Shown piece after piece: positions 1-25,211 of a stretch of DNA of 64,000 bases (its first letter is position 1; each line of letters opens with the position of its first letter). Origin of the DNA: Lanius collurio. Taxonomy: Eukaryota; Chordata; Aves; Passeriformes; Laniidae. The notes under the pieces were generated by a model. The model was not told where the DNA came from and made no database searches. It worked only from the letters and a program-made list of their open reading frames with translations. A program made the translations under genes and the position numbers. The stretch spans positions 848,705-912,704 of the forward strand of contig JACBWW010000091.1 in the NCBI GenBank assembly GCA_020086605.1. The letters are read 5' to 3'.

Positions 1-208
1 AAGGAAGACAATGAAGCTATTAGCTCCAGGAGGCTGCAGCTGGCCTTCAGGACTTGGAAAACAATGTCTCAGCAGTACCACACCAAGCTCAGGTTTGGGT
101 TTTAAAACCTAAACCAACCTCATGACTACAGCTGCTGGACACCATGAACTGAAAGATTGAGAGGAATCCCAGAGACCCAAGTCCCTGGACAACAGAGCAG
201 TGCCTCAC

Positions 209-3200
209 CTGAATAGAAACACCGAAGTTGTTCCCATCCTCTATCCTGGGAATGAGAAGCTGCACCCACATTTTGACCTGCAGTGGAGAGATCACAATGC
301 TGACCAGTGCCAACACCTGCACAAAGACTTCTCTCAGGAACGTCAGCAAAAGCCTCCCAGGACCCTGCCTTTGCCACATAGCTCATGATAAACTGCTGCA
401 GGTCCCTTATGCACCTATAATACTTCCAAGATCACTTCCCACATGGCTGGGATGCCATGCAAGCCAGCAGAGGCCCAGCTTCCCGTGGGAATCTCTCCTC
501 ACCAAGCCAAAGGAGCTCTTAGCAGGAGTCTGTGTCTGTGCAAAAGAAGGGCAAAGCAAAGCCTCATGAGGCCTGGTAACAGACATCCTTCTCCTTCAGG
601 TGAAGGATGGAGCTCCTCGAGGGTTTCACTTGCCTCCCAGCCCCTGACAAACAGGGCAAAGCCCTGCTTTTCCTCATCTACAGCACAGAGAGACCTGCTC
701 CTTTCAGCGCTCCCCCTCTCCAGGAGTAAAACCACGCTGCTACCTCCCCTTCCTCCAGGCTCCACACCCACCGTATTGCACTTCTCAATGAGCAGCCTGA
801 TTTCTGGTTTCACTTTCTCGATGATGTCCACCAGCTGCTGGTTGCTCTTCAGCATCCCGTTGGGCATCACAAACACTTTGGTACCTGTGGCAGAGACAAA
901 CCAAACCCCCAGCGTCAGCGACTCGCAGGAACGGCCACACCACGGTCGGACCGAGGGGTCACCTGAGCCTCATCTCCCACAAAGGCCAGAAAGGGACTGA
1001 GCCAGGCTATGGCTACCTGTAGGGAAGGGGAAACGGGACATGGGATAACAGCAGTTACCACAAGGGAAGGAAAAGAGAAAACACAGAGCAGGATGAGACT
1101 GAAGAGCTCAAGGATGCTGAGGCTGAGCACAAAGGGTTTTCCTGGTGCACGTGTACAAGAAGTTTCTGTCTCAGCTTAATCCAAAGCCTGGAATCTTCTT
1201 CCAGACAAAGAGAGGAATTGCAAAGAGCCACCAGGAGATCAGCTGCCTCTGCCAGCAGGCCAAGTTCAAGGCAAGTACTACTTATGTCTATCAGAGAAGT
1301 ACTAATTATGCTTCTAAGAGCTGGAACCTGACTCCTCCACAGCAAGACATCTGTAGGTCGGGCTCTGGCCTGTATGAGCAGCAGCTGCTGTCAGGGCAGG
1401 GCAAGTGGGGCTCACACAACTTGCATCCCCAAGGCTCAGTGCAGCGGTTCAGGGGGCAGGCAGCAATACAAGGGACTTGGGGATTCTTACCCTGAAAGGT
1501 CTCTTCATGGTCTTCCAGCTTCCTCTTTTTCATATTTGGCTAAAATATACAAAATGTTTTACTCACAAACTAGTCGTAAGCTGTAAAGGTGTTGCAAAGG
1601 AAAAAAAAGGAAAACTTAGAGCCCTGTCACGTTCTAAGCATTCTTCCTTAAAGCCTAAGAAGGACTGCACAGCAGTGTTACCTCCAGCAGACTTCCCAGG
1701 CTTGAGAGATCAATCTCTAAAAGCCTCTGGGCCAAGGCCTGTTATTAAATAAGAACATCCTACCCCAGCACAGAGCAAACAATGCAGTTTTAACAGAAGC
1801 TAGGATCACAGCCAAGAAAGTAACCTTACCCCATCCAGTCCATCATGGCTGTTGGTGAGAAGAATTGGGTCAGGCACTGGGAGGTTCATGTCCGAATGGA
1901 TCTGAGTAAGATCATGAATATTCAGGATGGGTTCCTGGAAAATAAAGCAAATTTATCATTTAATTATGAACTAACAAATTCTGCCGCACCAAACACAGTG
2001 CGAAGACAAAAAAGATTCACACTTCCCTCTTGTCCAGCTGTAAAATCAGGATGAATGAAAACAAAAGGCCTAGCAATAGACTGTGACCCACCCACCCAGG
2101 AGCCATGGTCAGCTACTGGTGTCCGTGTGAGACCCCAGGACTGCCAGGGACAGCCCACTGGGGAACAGGCAGAAAGATAAATGGGAGAGATCACACAAAG
2201 AAAACTGCAAAATGCAGCACCACTCCAGAGCCAACAGCACTGCAGTGCATGTGAGCCACTAGCTGCTGTCTCTGCAACAAGGTGGCAGGCACAGAAAGCA
2301 GCCGAGACCTGCCACATCACCTTCAACGTGCATCTGAAAACGGGAAAGGACACAGAGCACAAGGCACACCCTACCTTAAGGAACCCATCGAGCTCTAACA
2401 GCTTCTTTGGAAAAAAGTTTGCTACGAGGTCTTCAGCCTGAGAAAGAAAGAACAAACAGTGATGTGAAACAACGCCATGTGGCTCCCACAAGCAGGCAAG
2501 AACACCAGGAAAATCATCTGGCCTTGAGCAGGAAACAGAGAGAACGCAAGTTCTTCCTGCTGCCAAGACCAAACAAAGCCCGAGTGAGAAGAGAGCCACG
2601 AGGCTCTGGAACCTCACTGCAGTGGGTGACTGATGCCCAGGTGTTGCTAAGCTCCCAGGGCAGGCTCAACCCGCAATCCCGTATGTCAGGAAGACGTGGC
2701 CAAAAACCTCTTTCCTGCCCGACCTGTGTCACTCACCTCACTCGTGATGCGCTCCCTGAAGGAATCAACCTGCAGAATGAAACACGGACAGGTCAGGGTC
2801 GCTCTTGTCCAGCGGGGCCCGGGGAGGCCGCGCACCGAGCCCTGCAGCCACACGACCCTCCCGGGACAGGTCCCGCTCTCCCGGGAAAGGCGGGGAACGG
2901 GAGGAGTCCGCGAACACCGACCGAGAGCTGCCCGAGGACACCAGGACCAGCTCCGTCCGCCCGCCCCGGACTCCGGGCGCTGCGGGGAACCGGAAACCGC
3001 GTGGCTCCCGCCGGGGTGGGAGATCCGCCGGGCCGCCCCGAGCCAGCGGCCACGCTCCGCCGGGGAACGACTCGAGGGCGGCCACAGGACAGCGCCGGCG
3101 GTATCCCCACCATCCCGGCGGTGCAGGGCCGGGCGAGGGTGGAGACCCCGGGGGCTCGCCGGCGCGGGCGGCCCGCGCTCAACGGCCAGGGTGGAACGGT

Positions 3201-3361
3201 CGGGAGGCACCGTGGGGCGGCGCCAGCCCAGCTCATAACGGGCCGGCGGGGCGGAGGCGGCAGCCGGGCCGGGCCGGGCGAGCCCAGACGGGGCGGGGCA
3301 AGCAGCGGGGCGGGCGCACCTTGAGCTTCACCTCCGGGTCCACCTTGAGCAACGAGGCCAT
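209..3361 (-). CDS. PSME3: Proteasome activator complex subunit 3 (REG/PA28 gamma), 5' part only
   Basis: Encodes the nuclear 11S cap that opens the 20S proteasome gate for ATP- and ubiquitin-independent degradation. Seven coding exons are visible, 5' to 3': 3320-3361, 2737-2769, 2375-2437, 1830-1934, 1491-1539, 772-884 and 209-277. All have canonical splice sites and compatible phases. They give about the first 158 of roughly 254 residues. The protein starts MASLLKVDPEVKLK and runs through AEDLVANFFPKKLLELD, the subunit-specific insert with a basic nuclear-localisation-like KKRKLE patch, and the VFVMPNGMLKSNQQ activation-loop region. The last visible exon ends GNNFGVSIQ at a gtgagg donor. 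The C-terminal helices are outside the left edge. The promoter is shared head to head with BECN1. Confidence 0.95.
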
Positions 3362-3608
3362 GGCGGGTCCGGTCGCGGGGCCGCTCCGCTTCCCCGGGCC
3401 CACACCGGAAATGACCTCACGCCGCGCGCCCGCGTGACACCTCCCCCCGCGCGCGCACGCGCCGCCCGGGTCCTGGCCGCTCAGACGGCCGGCCCGGGGC
3501 GGGGACACGGAAAATGGCGCGGGCGGCTCGCGCACCCCTGCCAGGACCGCGCCCTGCCTTGCGTCACGTCCGGCGCGCGGCGATGGCGGTGCGCGCTCGG
3601 GCGGCGCG
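3362..3608. promoter_or_regulatory. Bidirectional CpG-island promoter of PSME3 and BECN1
   Basis: The start codons of PSME3 (minus) and BECN1 (plus) are only 247 bp apart, in very CpG-rich sequence that extends to about 2,800 on one side and 3,950 on the other. There is an ETS/GABP-like ACCGGAAATG at 3404-3413, and GC boxes are frequent. I see no TATA box. The arrangement implies a shared bidirectional promoter; transcription start sites cannot be placed from sequence. Confidence 0.75.
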
Positions 3609-7434
<3,826 letters not shown>

Positions 7435-7632
7435 CTGAGGTCAGAACTTGGCCTGGCAACTGTGGAGTGTCTGCGTTGTGTTGGAGAAAGACAAATTAAA
7501 ATGTCTCTTAATATTAACCAGTACAAAATGTTTACAATACCAAAAATCCACAAGACACTTTATTTAAAATACCATTATTACAAGTAGTTTATAGAAAACC
7601 AATATGCAAAGTTGTGTCGTTGACCTGAACAG

Positions 7633-7638
7633 AATAAA
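7633..7638 (+). terminator. Polyadenylation signal AATAAA of BECN1
   Basis: AATAAA about 200 bp after the BECN1 stop codon, in AT-rich 3' UTR. This is the only canonical hexamer I noticed close downstream on this strand. Confidence 0.7.
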
Positions 7639-7762
7639 ACTCAGCTATTAAATGGATTCTTAACTGGTATTTTTGGGGTTTATGGCCAGGCATGTAAATC
7701 ATTGTCAAACTTCAGACCCCCATGAGTTTGATGCCGCTCTATTACAGCTAATGCAAGGCTGG

Positions 7763-7834
7763 AAAAGCAGAACATTACAAACAGGGGATAATGTGGGAAA
7801 AAAAGCAGAACATTACAAACAGGGAATAATGTGG
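7763..7834. repeat. Two-copy 34-bp tandem duplication
   Basis: The unit beginning aaaagcagaacattacaaac occurs at 7763-7796 and again at 7801-7834, with one mismatch and four bases between the copies. It lies just past the BECN1 polyadenylation signal, in the gap between the convergent BECN1 and CNTD1 genes. Confidence 0.85.
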
Positions 7835-7838
7835 AAAA

Positions 7839-8672
7839 ACTCCCAGAACTCTCCCTGGTCATTGAAGTGTAACTACAGTTTGAAATGAAATATTTTCTAA
7901 GTCATATCAACACTTCTTTGTGCTACTGAACTTACACAAGGTTTGATAACATTATAACATTGTAATCTCTCCTGCAGCCTGTTCCTGCACAGGGCTGCAC
8001 TGAGGAAACCATAAAACTATTCCATACTCCAGATGTTTTTAGCCAGCAGTGCCTTACCCAGCACAAACCCCTGGCACTCACAGGGACGCGCTGCCTGGGC
8101 ACTGCTGTTGTGACAATCACAGCAGTGGCAGGATTCTGTCCTCCCCTCAACACTGGTCACTGCTGGCTGTGGTAGGGCAAGAGCAAACAGGCTCCAAGTG
8201 CTGGCAGAGAGGGAACAAGCACAGGTGGGACAGGGATTGTATAAAAGCAAGGGGAGACAGTAACAGCCCTGTTTGTAATGTGGGTGTGAGAGCTGCTCCC
8301 AGCAATCCCGGTCCCAGCTGAGCACCAGGCATGGTAGCACCTTTCAAACACGACTCCTCTGAGGGTCTCTTTGGTCAAAGGGAACTCAGATTGACAACTT
8401 AGAAGATGCAGCTCTTACAGTAAAGCTTTTGGGGCATTTTTGACTGCTGTGGTGTTGTTGGGCCTCCCTTCAGAGCACGAGTGCGAGGCCGAGCAGGATG
8501 AGCTTTGCTAATTAACATGTGACTGACAGGCTGTCACAGAACCCCTGGTGCTCAGAACCAAAGGTTACCCTGAGCTGTAATGGGTGCCTGGGCAGTGTCA
8601 CAGAGCAGAGACTGTTGTCAGCAGTGTGACAGTTCCTGCTGCTGCACCAGTGACCGGACGGACAGGGTGGTT
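7839..8672. other. Intergenic / CNTD1 3' UTR, no gene seen
   Basis: Stretch between the BECN1 3' end and the CNTD1 stop codon. It presumably holds the CNTD1 3' untranslated region on the minus strand. I see no conserved reading frame, RNA gene or clear repeat here. Confidence 0.6.
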
Positions 8673-11596
8673 CTACTTCTGAGGCACAACTCTGTCCTTG
8701 GGAGGTTTGGTTCCACGGTTCCCGTGGTGCTGCTCGGATGTGGTGCTGCCAACTATGCACCTCACCACAGCGTAGGAGAACTCCAGAATACTTTGTGAAG
8801 TAATGCCAGTGATAGAGTTTAAATGCTCCACAACCTGAAAAAAGGAAAAGATACAGCACCTAAAGGCCATGAGTTTACAGACTAACAAGAGTAACTGCTC
8901 CATGGCTGCATTTCACAGGGAGTTGTCCCATGAGATTGCTTCTCTACCTGCCAGTGAAACATTGCCTGTGGGGCTTTATTCTGGCTGTGAAGCACTGAAG
9001 GTGAGGATACTCACCAGTGTCATGCTGCACACAGAACTGCCCCATGTCCTCAGCTCTGACAGGCCCATATGCTTCCTTCTAAAAAGTGAAGGTGTTCCCT
9101 CCCTCATGCCACTCCCAGTGCAGCCCCACCTGTTTCCTTGCTATGCTGAAACAGATAAACCACCTTGGCATCGTGTCCCCGTAGAGCCAACGTGTTCAGC
9201 AGCGACTGTACCTGTTCCCAGTGGTCAGGGCTCAGGATGAACACACCTGTACTGATGATTCCAACAGCCAAGAGCATGAAATCTTCCTTCACTATTGAGA
9301 ACTTGGCTCTGCAGAAGGAAAAGTGCATTCAGGTCACAGTTCTGCTGCTGCAGTTGCCAGTGTCCAGCACGTGTTGGCTTATTCCGGCCAACCAAAGCCC
9401 AATGCCAGAAGCTGGAACTGACAGTGCAAGGCTGGACTTTAACAACCAAGTGAAACACCTTCCTTGCCCGTGAAGCAGCTGTGGAGAAGCATGTTGCTTT
9501 GAACTGGTGTATTCAGAAACAATGATGAATGTCCCCCAAATTAGTTTGGGGTTTTTTTTTTAAACATACCCCAAAATGGCATGAAGTTATGCTATGATTT
9601 ATTAGCTTTTTTAAGGGTTTTAATTCCAAAGGGTTATTTTAAGTCATTGTCAGGTAAGACTCTTACATCTGCAGTTTGCTTGGTGTGGAGTTTTCGATGG
9701 CAATCTTCAGCAAAGTGTCATAGATGGTCTCTCTGGTCAGGTAGCAGAAGTCCAGTACCTTTACACACAGCTGGTGTAAGGGTTTCACAGGAAGCAAGCA
9801 GCCATTGTATCCTGGCAGAGATCACACCATCAGTCCCACATTTTGGGTCACTAAATTCAATTAGGAGTGTTAGGTACCATAAGGGAGAGACAGAGAGTTC
9901 TGATGACAACTGTCCTGTCTCTGAATGCCATAAGATCTGGGCCTCAGTATAATTTCACTCTGAGATTCAGGCTGTCAGACCAGGGCCAAGAAAACGGTGA
10001 TTGTAGGAAATGTGGCCCAGCACCAGGTTTGGGGCCTTTAAACTCTTAATCTTTTACTGAATGAGTCATGACTGGCTGTCCATCAACATTATCACATTCT
10101 ACAAAGGACAAAGTTCTTATCTAAAAAGTGAAGCCTTGGACAATCTGAACAGATCCATGTGCAAAAATCTGTAATACAAGACATTTTGCTTCAGATTGGC
10201 AACAGCTCTGTGACCCTACTAAAAAAACTTCCTTGCCATTCTCTCTGACTGATACTCTCACCTAGAACCTCCAGAAGCAATTCCACGTAGGCCAGTGGAG
10301 TTGATACATTGATGTGGAAGTGCAGAGTGCTTAAAATAGCAAGCTCCGACTCCAGCAACTCCTGTTTAGTGTAGGAGTATTTTAAGGTTTGCAGAAATTT
10401 TAAAGCTGTATCACTGGTCACTCTCTGAAAAAAAAGAGACAAAATGTCTTCCAGGCAATAAAGCACTTGGTAGGAACAAAGTGCCCTATCACCTCTCTCC
10501 TCCTGCAGCTCACCCACTTGTCCTTTGAGCTGGCATGAGAAATCCAGCTCTGACCTTTCCCACAGGTTTCCTCCACTCCACAAACCATCCCCAAGTAGGT
10601 GTGAACCCCTGTAGACACAAGATTTTGGCCAAGATTTTCCTGCACTTTTTTCCCTCAGCACTGGGGAACACAGCAAATCGTTACTGGATGAGCAGCAATT
10701 TGCCTGCCCTAAAGGGAATGTCACGTCCTTGGCATTTCATTATCACTACTGTCTTTCAAAAAGGAAATCTATTTTTAAGAGAGGTTAATACACTGCAGAT
10801 CTAACCACACTGCTAAAGCAAGGACAGGCTGAGCTGGCTTACTCTGTAGTGCAGAGAGAGCTTGCTCGCGAGCTGAACACACGACACGAGCCGCAGGACA
10901 AAGGTGTTGGCTATCTGATCCCTCACAGAGCTCCAGCTGCTCCTCTGGCCCTGGTCACAACCTTTAGCATTCCTGCTGTTCTCACACATCCGTTCTACCT
11001 GCTTGATCATAAACCTACAAAACCCACAATTGCTCAGAGAACGGTTCTGTCTGCTGAGAAAAAGGACGAAAGGCAATTCCACAGATAGTTAACACTAGAC
11101 ATAGAACGAATAATTAGGTTTAAATGAATGGAGAGACAAAGCCCTCAATGCGCACATTAGTCGTGTGTGGTTTGTGTGAGGGGGACAGAGTGGGACAGGG
11201 CATGGGCACTGTAACTGCATCACAGAGTGGGAAATGATGTTTAGGACTCTTACTACCTTTCAAGTAACTCCACTGCCTGGTATCGTGTCGATTGGTCCAA
11301 ATGCCATTTTTCACACAGAAGGAATATAAATTCTACAAAAAGCACAGCAGTCACTCATTTCAGTCTCCTGGAGCTCACTGTACAGCTATCACCTACCCCA
11401 GGAGCTCCTGTAGCTAAGTCTCACCCACGATCCGTGTCTCTTTGAAGTACCCAGCGTGCTCCGGCAGCTCACTCAAGTACTGCTCGTTCTCCGTGGCCAA
11501 GTGGATCAGTGTGTCCTCCAAAATTTCAGGAGCAACCCCACTGAACATAGGACCTGAGTGGCGGCCCCGGGGTTCCAATGGCACCTGAGACCCCAT
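8673..11596 (-). CDS. CNTD1: Cyclin N-terminal domain-containing protein 1
   Basis: Cyclin-like protein required in animals for maturation of meiotic crossovers. Seven coding exons, 5' to 3': 11425-11596, 11257-11332, 10843-11014, 10262-10424, 9667-9811, 9212-9308 and 8673-8834. All phases match, and the joined frame gives 328 residues; the human protein has 330. Recognisable segments are the N-terminal PEILEDTLIHLATENEQ, the cyclin-box core FVLRLVSCVQLASKLS and TPLAYVELLLEVLG, then VKEDFMLLAVGII and ITSQSILEFSYAVV near the C terminus. Exon 5 (GYNGCLLPVKPLHQL...) has no long open frame around it and was placed from splice signals plus similarity to the mammalian protein. Head to head with COA3, tail to tail with BECN1. 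Confidence 0.93.
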
Positions 11597-11974
11597 TTAG
11601 GGCCGAAGCCGTAAGGACAAGGATTTCACCAGCCCCACAGGGACAGACCGGAACAGGGCTCCTCCCGCTCCTCCCGGCCGCTTAAAGACCGCACTGGGAG
11701 GGGACTGCGGCCGCGCTCGAGGGGGGGGGCACGGTGGTTGGTGGCGGGGAAGGGGCGGGGGCTCGGGCAGGGCCCCGCTCCCGCTCCGGGCCGGACGCGC
11801 CTCCCGCCGCTGCAGCGCCTCAGCGCCGTTACCGTCACGTGACCCCGCTCCGCCAATCAGCGGTACCGGTACGCGCTCGGGCCTCGGCCAACCACTCGAC
11901 GGCGAGCGCCGCTCGGGCTCTCCGATTGGCCAGCACCCTCCGCCGGATGTGACGTCGCGTCACTGCAGGGGAAG
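11597..11974. promoter_or_regulatory. Bidirectional CpG-island promoter of CNTD1 and COA3
   Basis: Only 378 bp separate the two start codons. Elements seen: a perfect GTCACGTGAC palindrome (11834-11843; E-box, identical to the CLEAR-type TFEB/USF site), two CCAAT boxes in opposite orientation (CCAATCAG near 11853 and ATTGGCCA near 11924), a CRE-like TGACGTC followed by GCGTCA (11950-11962), and an AAGATGGCGGC YY1-like box across the COA3 start codon. No TATA box. Factor binding is inferred from motif identity only. Confidence 0.7.
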
Positions 11975-12371
11975 ATGGCGGCGCCCAGGGAGCCGGGGGA
12001 GGCGGCGGCGTTCGCGCGGCGCATCGACCCGGCCCGGGAGCCAGGGCTCAGCCCCGAGCAGCGCCGCCTCATGGCGCAGGTGGAGTACGCCCAGCGCCAG
12101 CGCGCCCTGCAGCGCCGGCTCCGCAACCGCAACGTGCTGCTGGCGCTCGCCATCGGCGCGGTGACGTTTGGCATCTGTATCCTCCGGGGCCGGGACAGGG
12201 TGGGGCCGGGGGACTCCAGGGCCGCGCCCGCAGCTTTTCCTTAATTCCCCCCCCGCAGACGGTTACACCTTCTATTCGGTGTCGCAGGAGCGGTTCCTGG
12301 ACGAGCTGGAGCAGGAGGCGGAGGCGGCGCGGGCGCGGGCCCGGGCGCGAACCGAGGGCGCCGCAAGCTGA
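11975..12371 (+). CDS. COA3: Cytochrome c oxidase assembly factor 3 (CCDC56/MITRAC12)
   Basis: Small inner-mitochondrial-membrane protein that stabilises newly made COX1 during complex IV assembly. Two exons: 11975-12176 and 12259-12371, giving 104 residues (human 106). Visible are the [17 protein letters not shown]-terminal region, a single membrane segment ([18 protein letters not shown]) and the highly conserved [20 protein letters not shown], then an arginine/alanine-rich tail. The 82-bp intron has U12-type signals (donor GTATCCTCC, branch TTCCTTAAT). The start codon overlaps a YY1-like AAGATGGCGGC motif, and it shares its promoter region with CNTD1. Confidence 0.95.
12177..12258 (+). other. 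COA3 intron with U12-type (minor spliceosome) signals
   Basis: The donor reads GTATCCTCC, close to the U12 consensus RTATCCTTT. TTCCTTAAT at 12237-12245 matches the U12 branch motif TTCCTTRAY, with the candidate branch adenosine 14 nt from the terminal AG. Ends are GT-AG. Confidence 0.75.
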
Positions 12372-12610
12372 ACGGGGAGCGCCTGGCCCGGCCCGTGAGT
12401 GAGCTGCCGCCCTCGCCTGGCAGGATGGGCTTCCAGCACGGGGCAGCCGCGCCTGAGGGGTTCGGGCCGGCCCCCTGCTCTACGTGGGACAGAAGGCCCC
12501 GGGGGCTCCCCGCAGGCAGGGCTCTCCCGCGGGCAGACCCCGCCCCGGGGCCTTTGCCGGGGCCGTGCCCGTGGGAAAGACAGGGACACCCGGCTCCCAC
12601 CACTGCCCAC

Positions 12611-12616
12611 AATAAA
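12611..12616 (+). terminator. Polyadenylation signal AATAAA of COA3
   Basis: AATAAA 240 bp beyond the COA3 stop codon. No competing canonical hexamer lies between them on this strand. Confidence 0.75.
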
Positions 12617-13286
12617 CCCTCTCACTGGAGACCTCGTCAGTGCTCGTTGTCAAGCATGTCTTGGGTTGAGCCCAGGTCGGGATCTTGCCCCGCTCAGGGG
12701 CTGCTGAGGGGGGATTTTCTGTTTTGCTCTTTATCATCACACAGTGAGGCATGCAGCCACGGATCCTGCCCGACAGACACACACACAGACCCAGTGTATT
12801 CAATCCGTGTTTATGAAAACACTTTCCAAACATCAGTTCATAACAAAGTGCTCCCGGGTCCTGCTGCTCCTGGTGCTGCAGCAGGCAGGGCCACAGGGCA
12901 CTCAAGCCACTCTGCAGGCTGGGCAGGGTCTGGTGCAAGGCTGAGCTGGTGGCAGGGCTGGGACAAGCCGGGAGTCCTCAGGGTGGGCTCAGCTCCTTAC
13001 GTCCATGAGGGCTGGAGACCCCTCATGGTGTCCACCTGGCACCTGTCTTCCAGCAGAGGGCTGGGGGACAGTGGGCAGACACCTGTGGGACAGGCCTGCA
13101 AAAGGCCAGCACTCCCGCTCCTGCGAAGCCCACGGCTTCCTTGCTGCAGGCCACAGCCAAGGGGAGCAGGGAATCCGGGTTCTGCAGGGCTGGCACTGCC
13201 CTCCGGGAGGTGCAGGAGCTCTGCCCGCCCTGGGGCAGCAGGCACTTAAGATGAGGTAGGTCATGGAATCAGTCTTGGCCAGCCAG

Positions 13287-24822
<11,536 letters not shown>

Positions 24823-25211
24823 NNNNNNNNNNNNNNNNNNNNNNNNNNNNNNNNNNNNNNNNNNNNNNNNNNNNNNNNNNNNNNNNNNNNNNNNNNNNNN
24901 NNNNNNNNNNNNNNNNNNNNNNNNNNNNNNNNNNNNNNNNNNNNNNNNNNNNNNNNNNNNNNNNNNNNNNNNNNNNNNNNNNNNNNNNNNNNNNNNNNNN
25001 NNNNNNNNNNNNNNNNNNNNNNNNNNNNNNNNNNNNNNNNNNNNNNNNNNNNNNNNNNNNNNNNNNNNNNNNNNNNNNNNNNNNNNNNNNNNNNNNNNNN
25101 NNNNNNNNNNNNNNNNNNNNNNNNNNNNNNNNNNNNNNNNNNNNNNNNNNNNNNNNNNNNNNNNNNNNNNNNNNNNNNNNNNNNNNNNNNNNNNNNNNNN
25201 NNNNNNNNNNN
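24823..25211. other. Assembly gap (389 N) in WNK4 exon 1
   Basis: Run of N flanked on the left by a (CCGGCT)-type repeat and by very GC-rich sequence on both sides. It removes the 5' end of the WNK4 coding region; the start codon lies in the gap or just beyond it at 25212 or higher. Confidence 0.99.

Noticed and set aside
2407..3437. Several overlapping open frames of 100-300 codons around the PSME3 5' end
   Set aside because: Typical chance frames in a CpG island where stop codons are rare. Composition is P/G/R-rich and they cover PSME3 exons 1-2 and intron 1.
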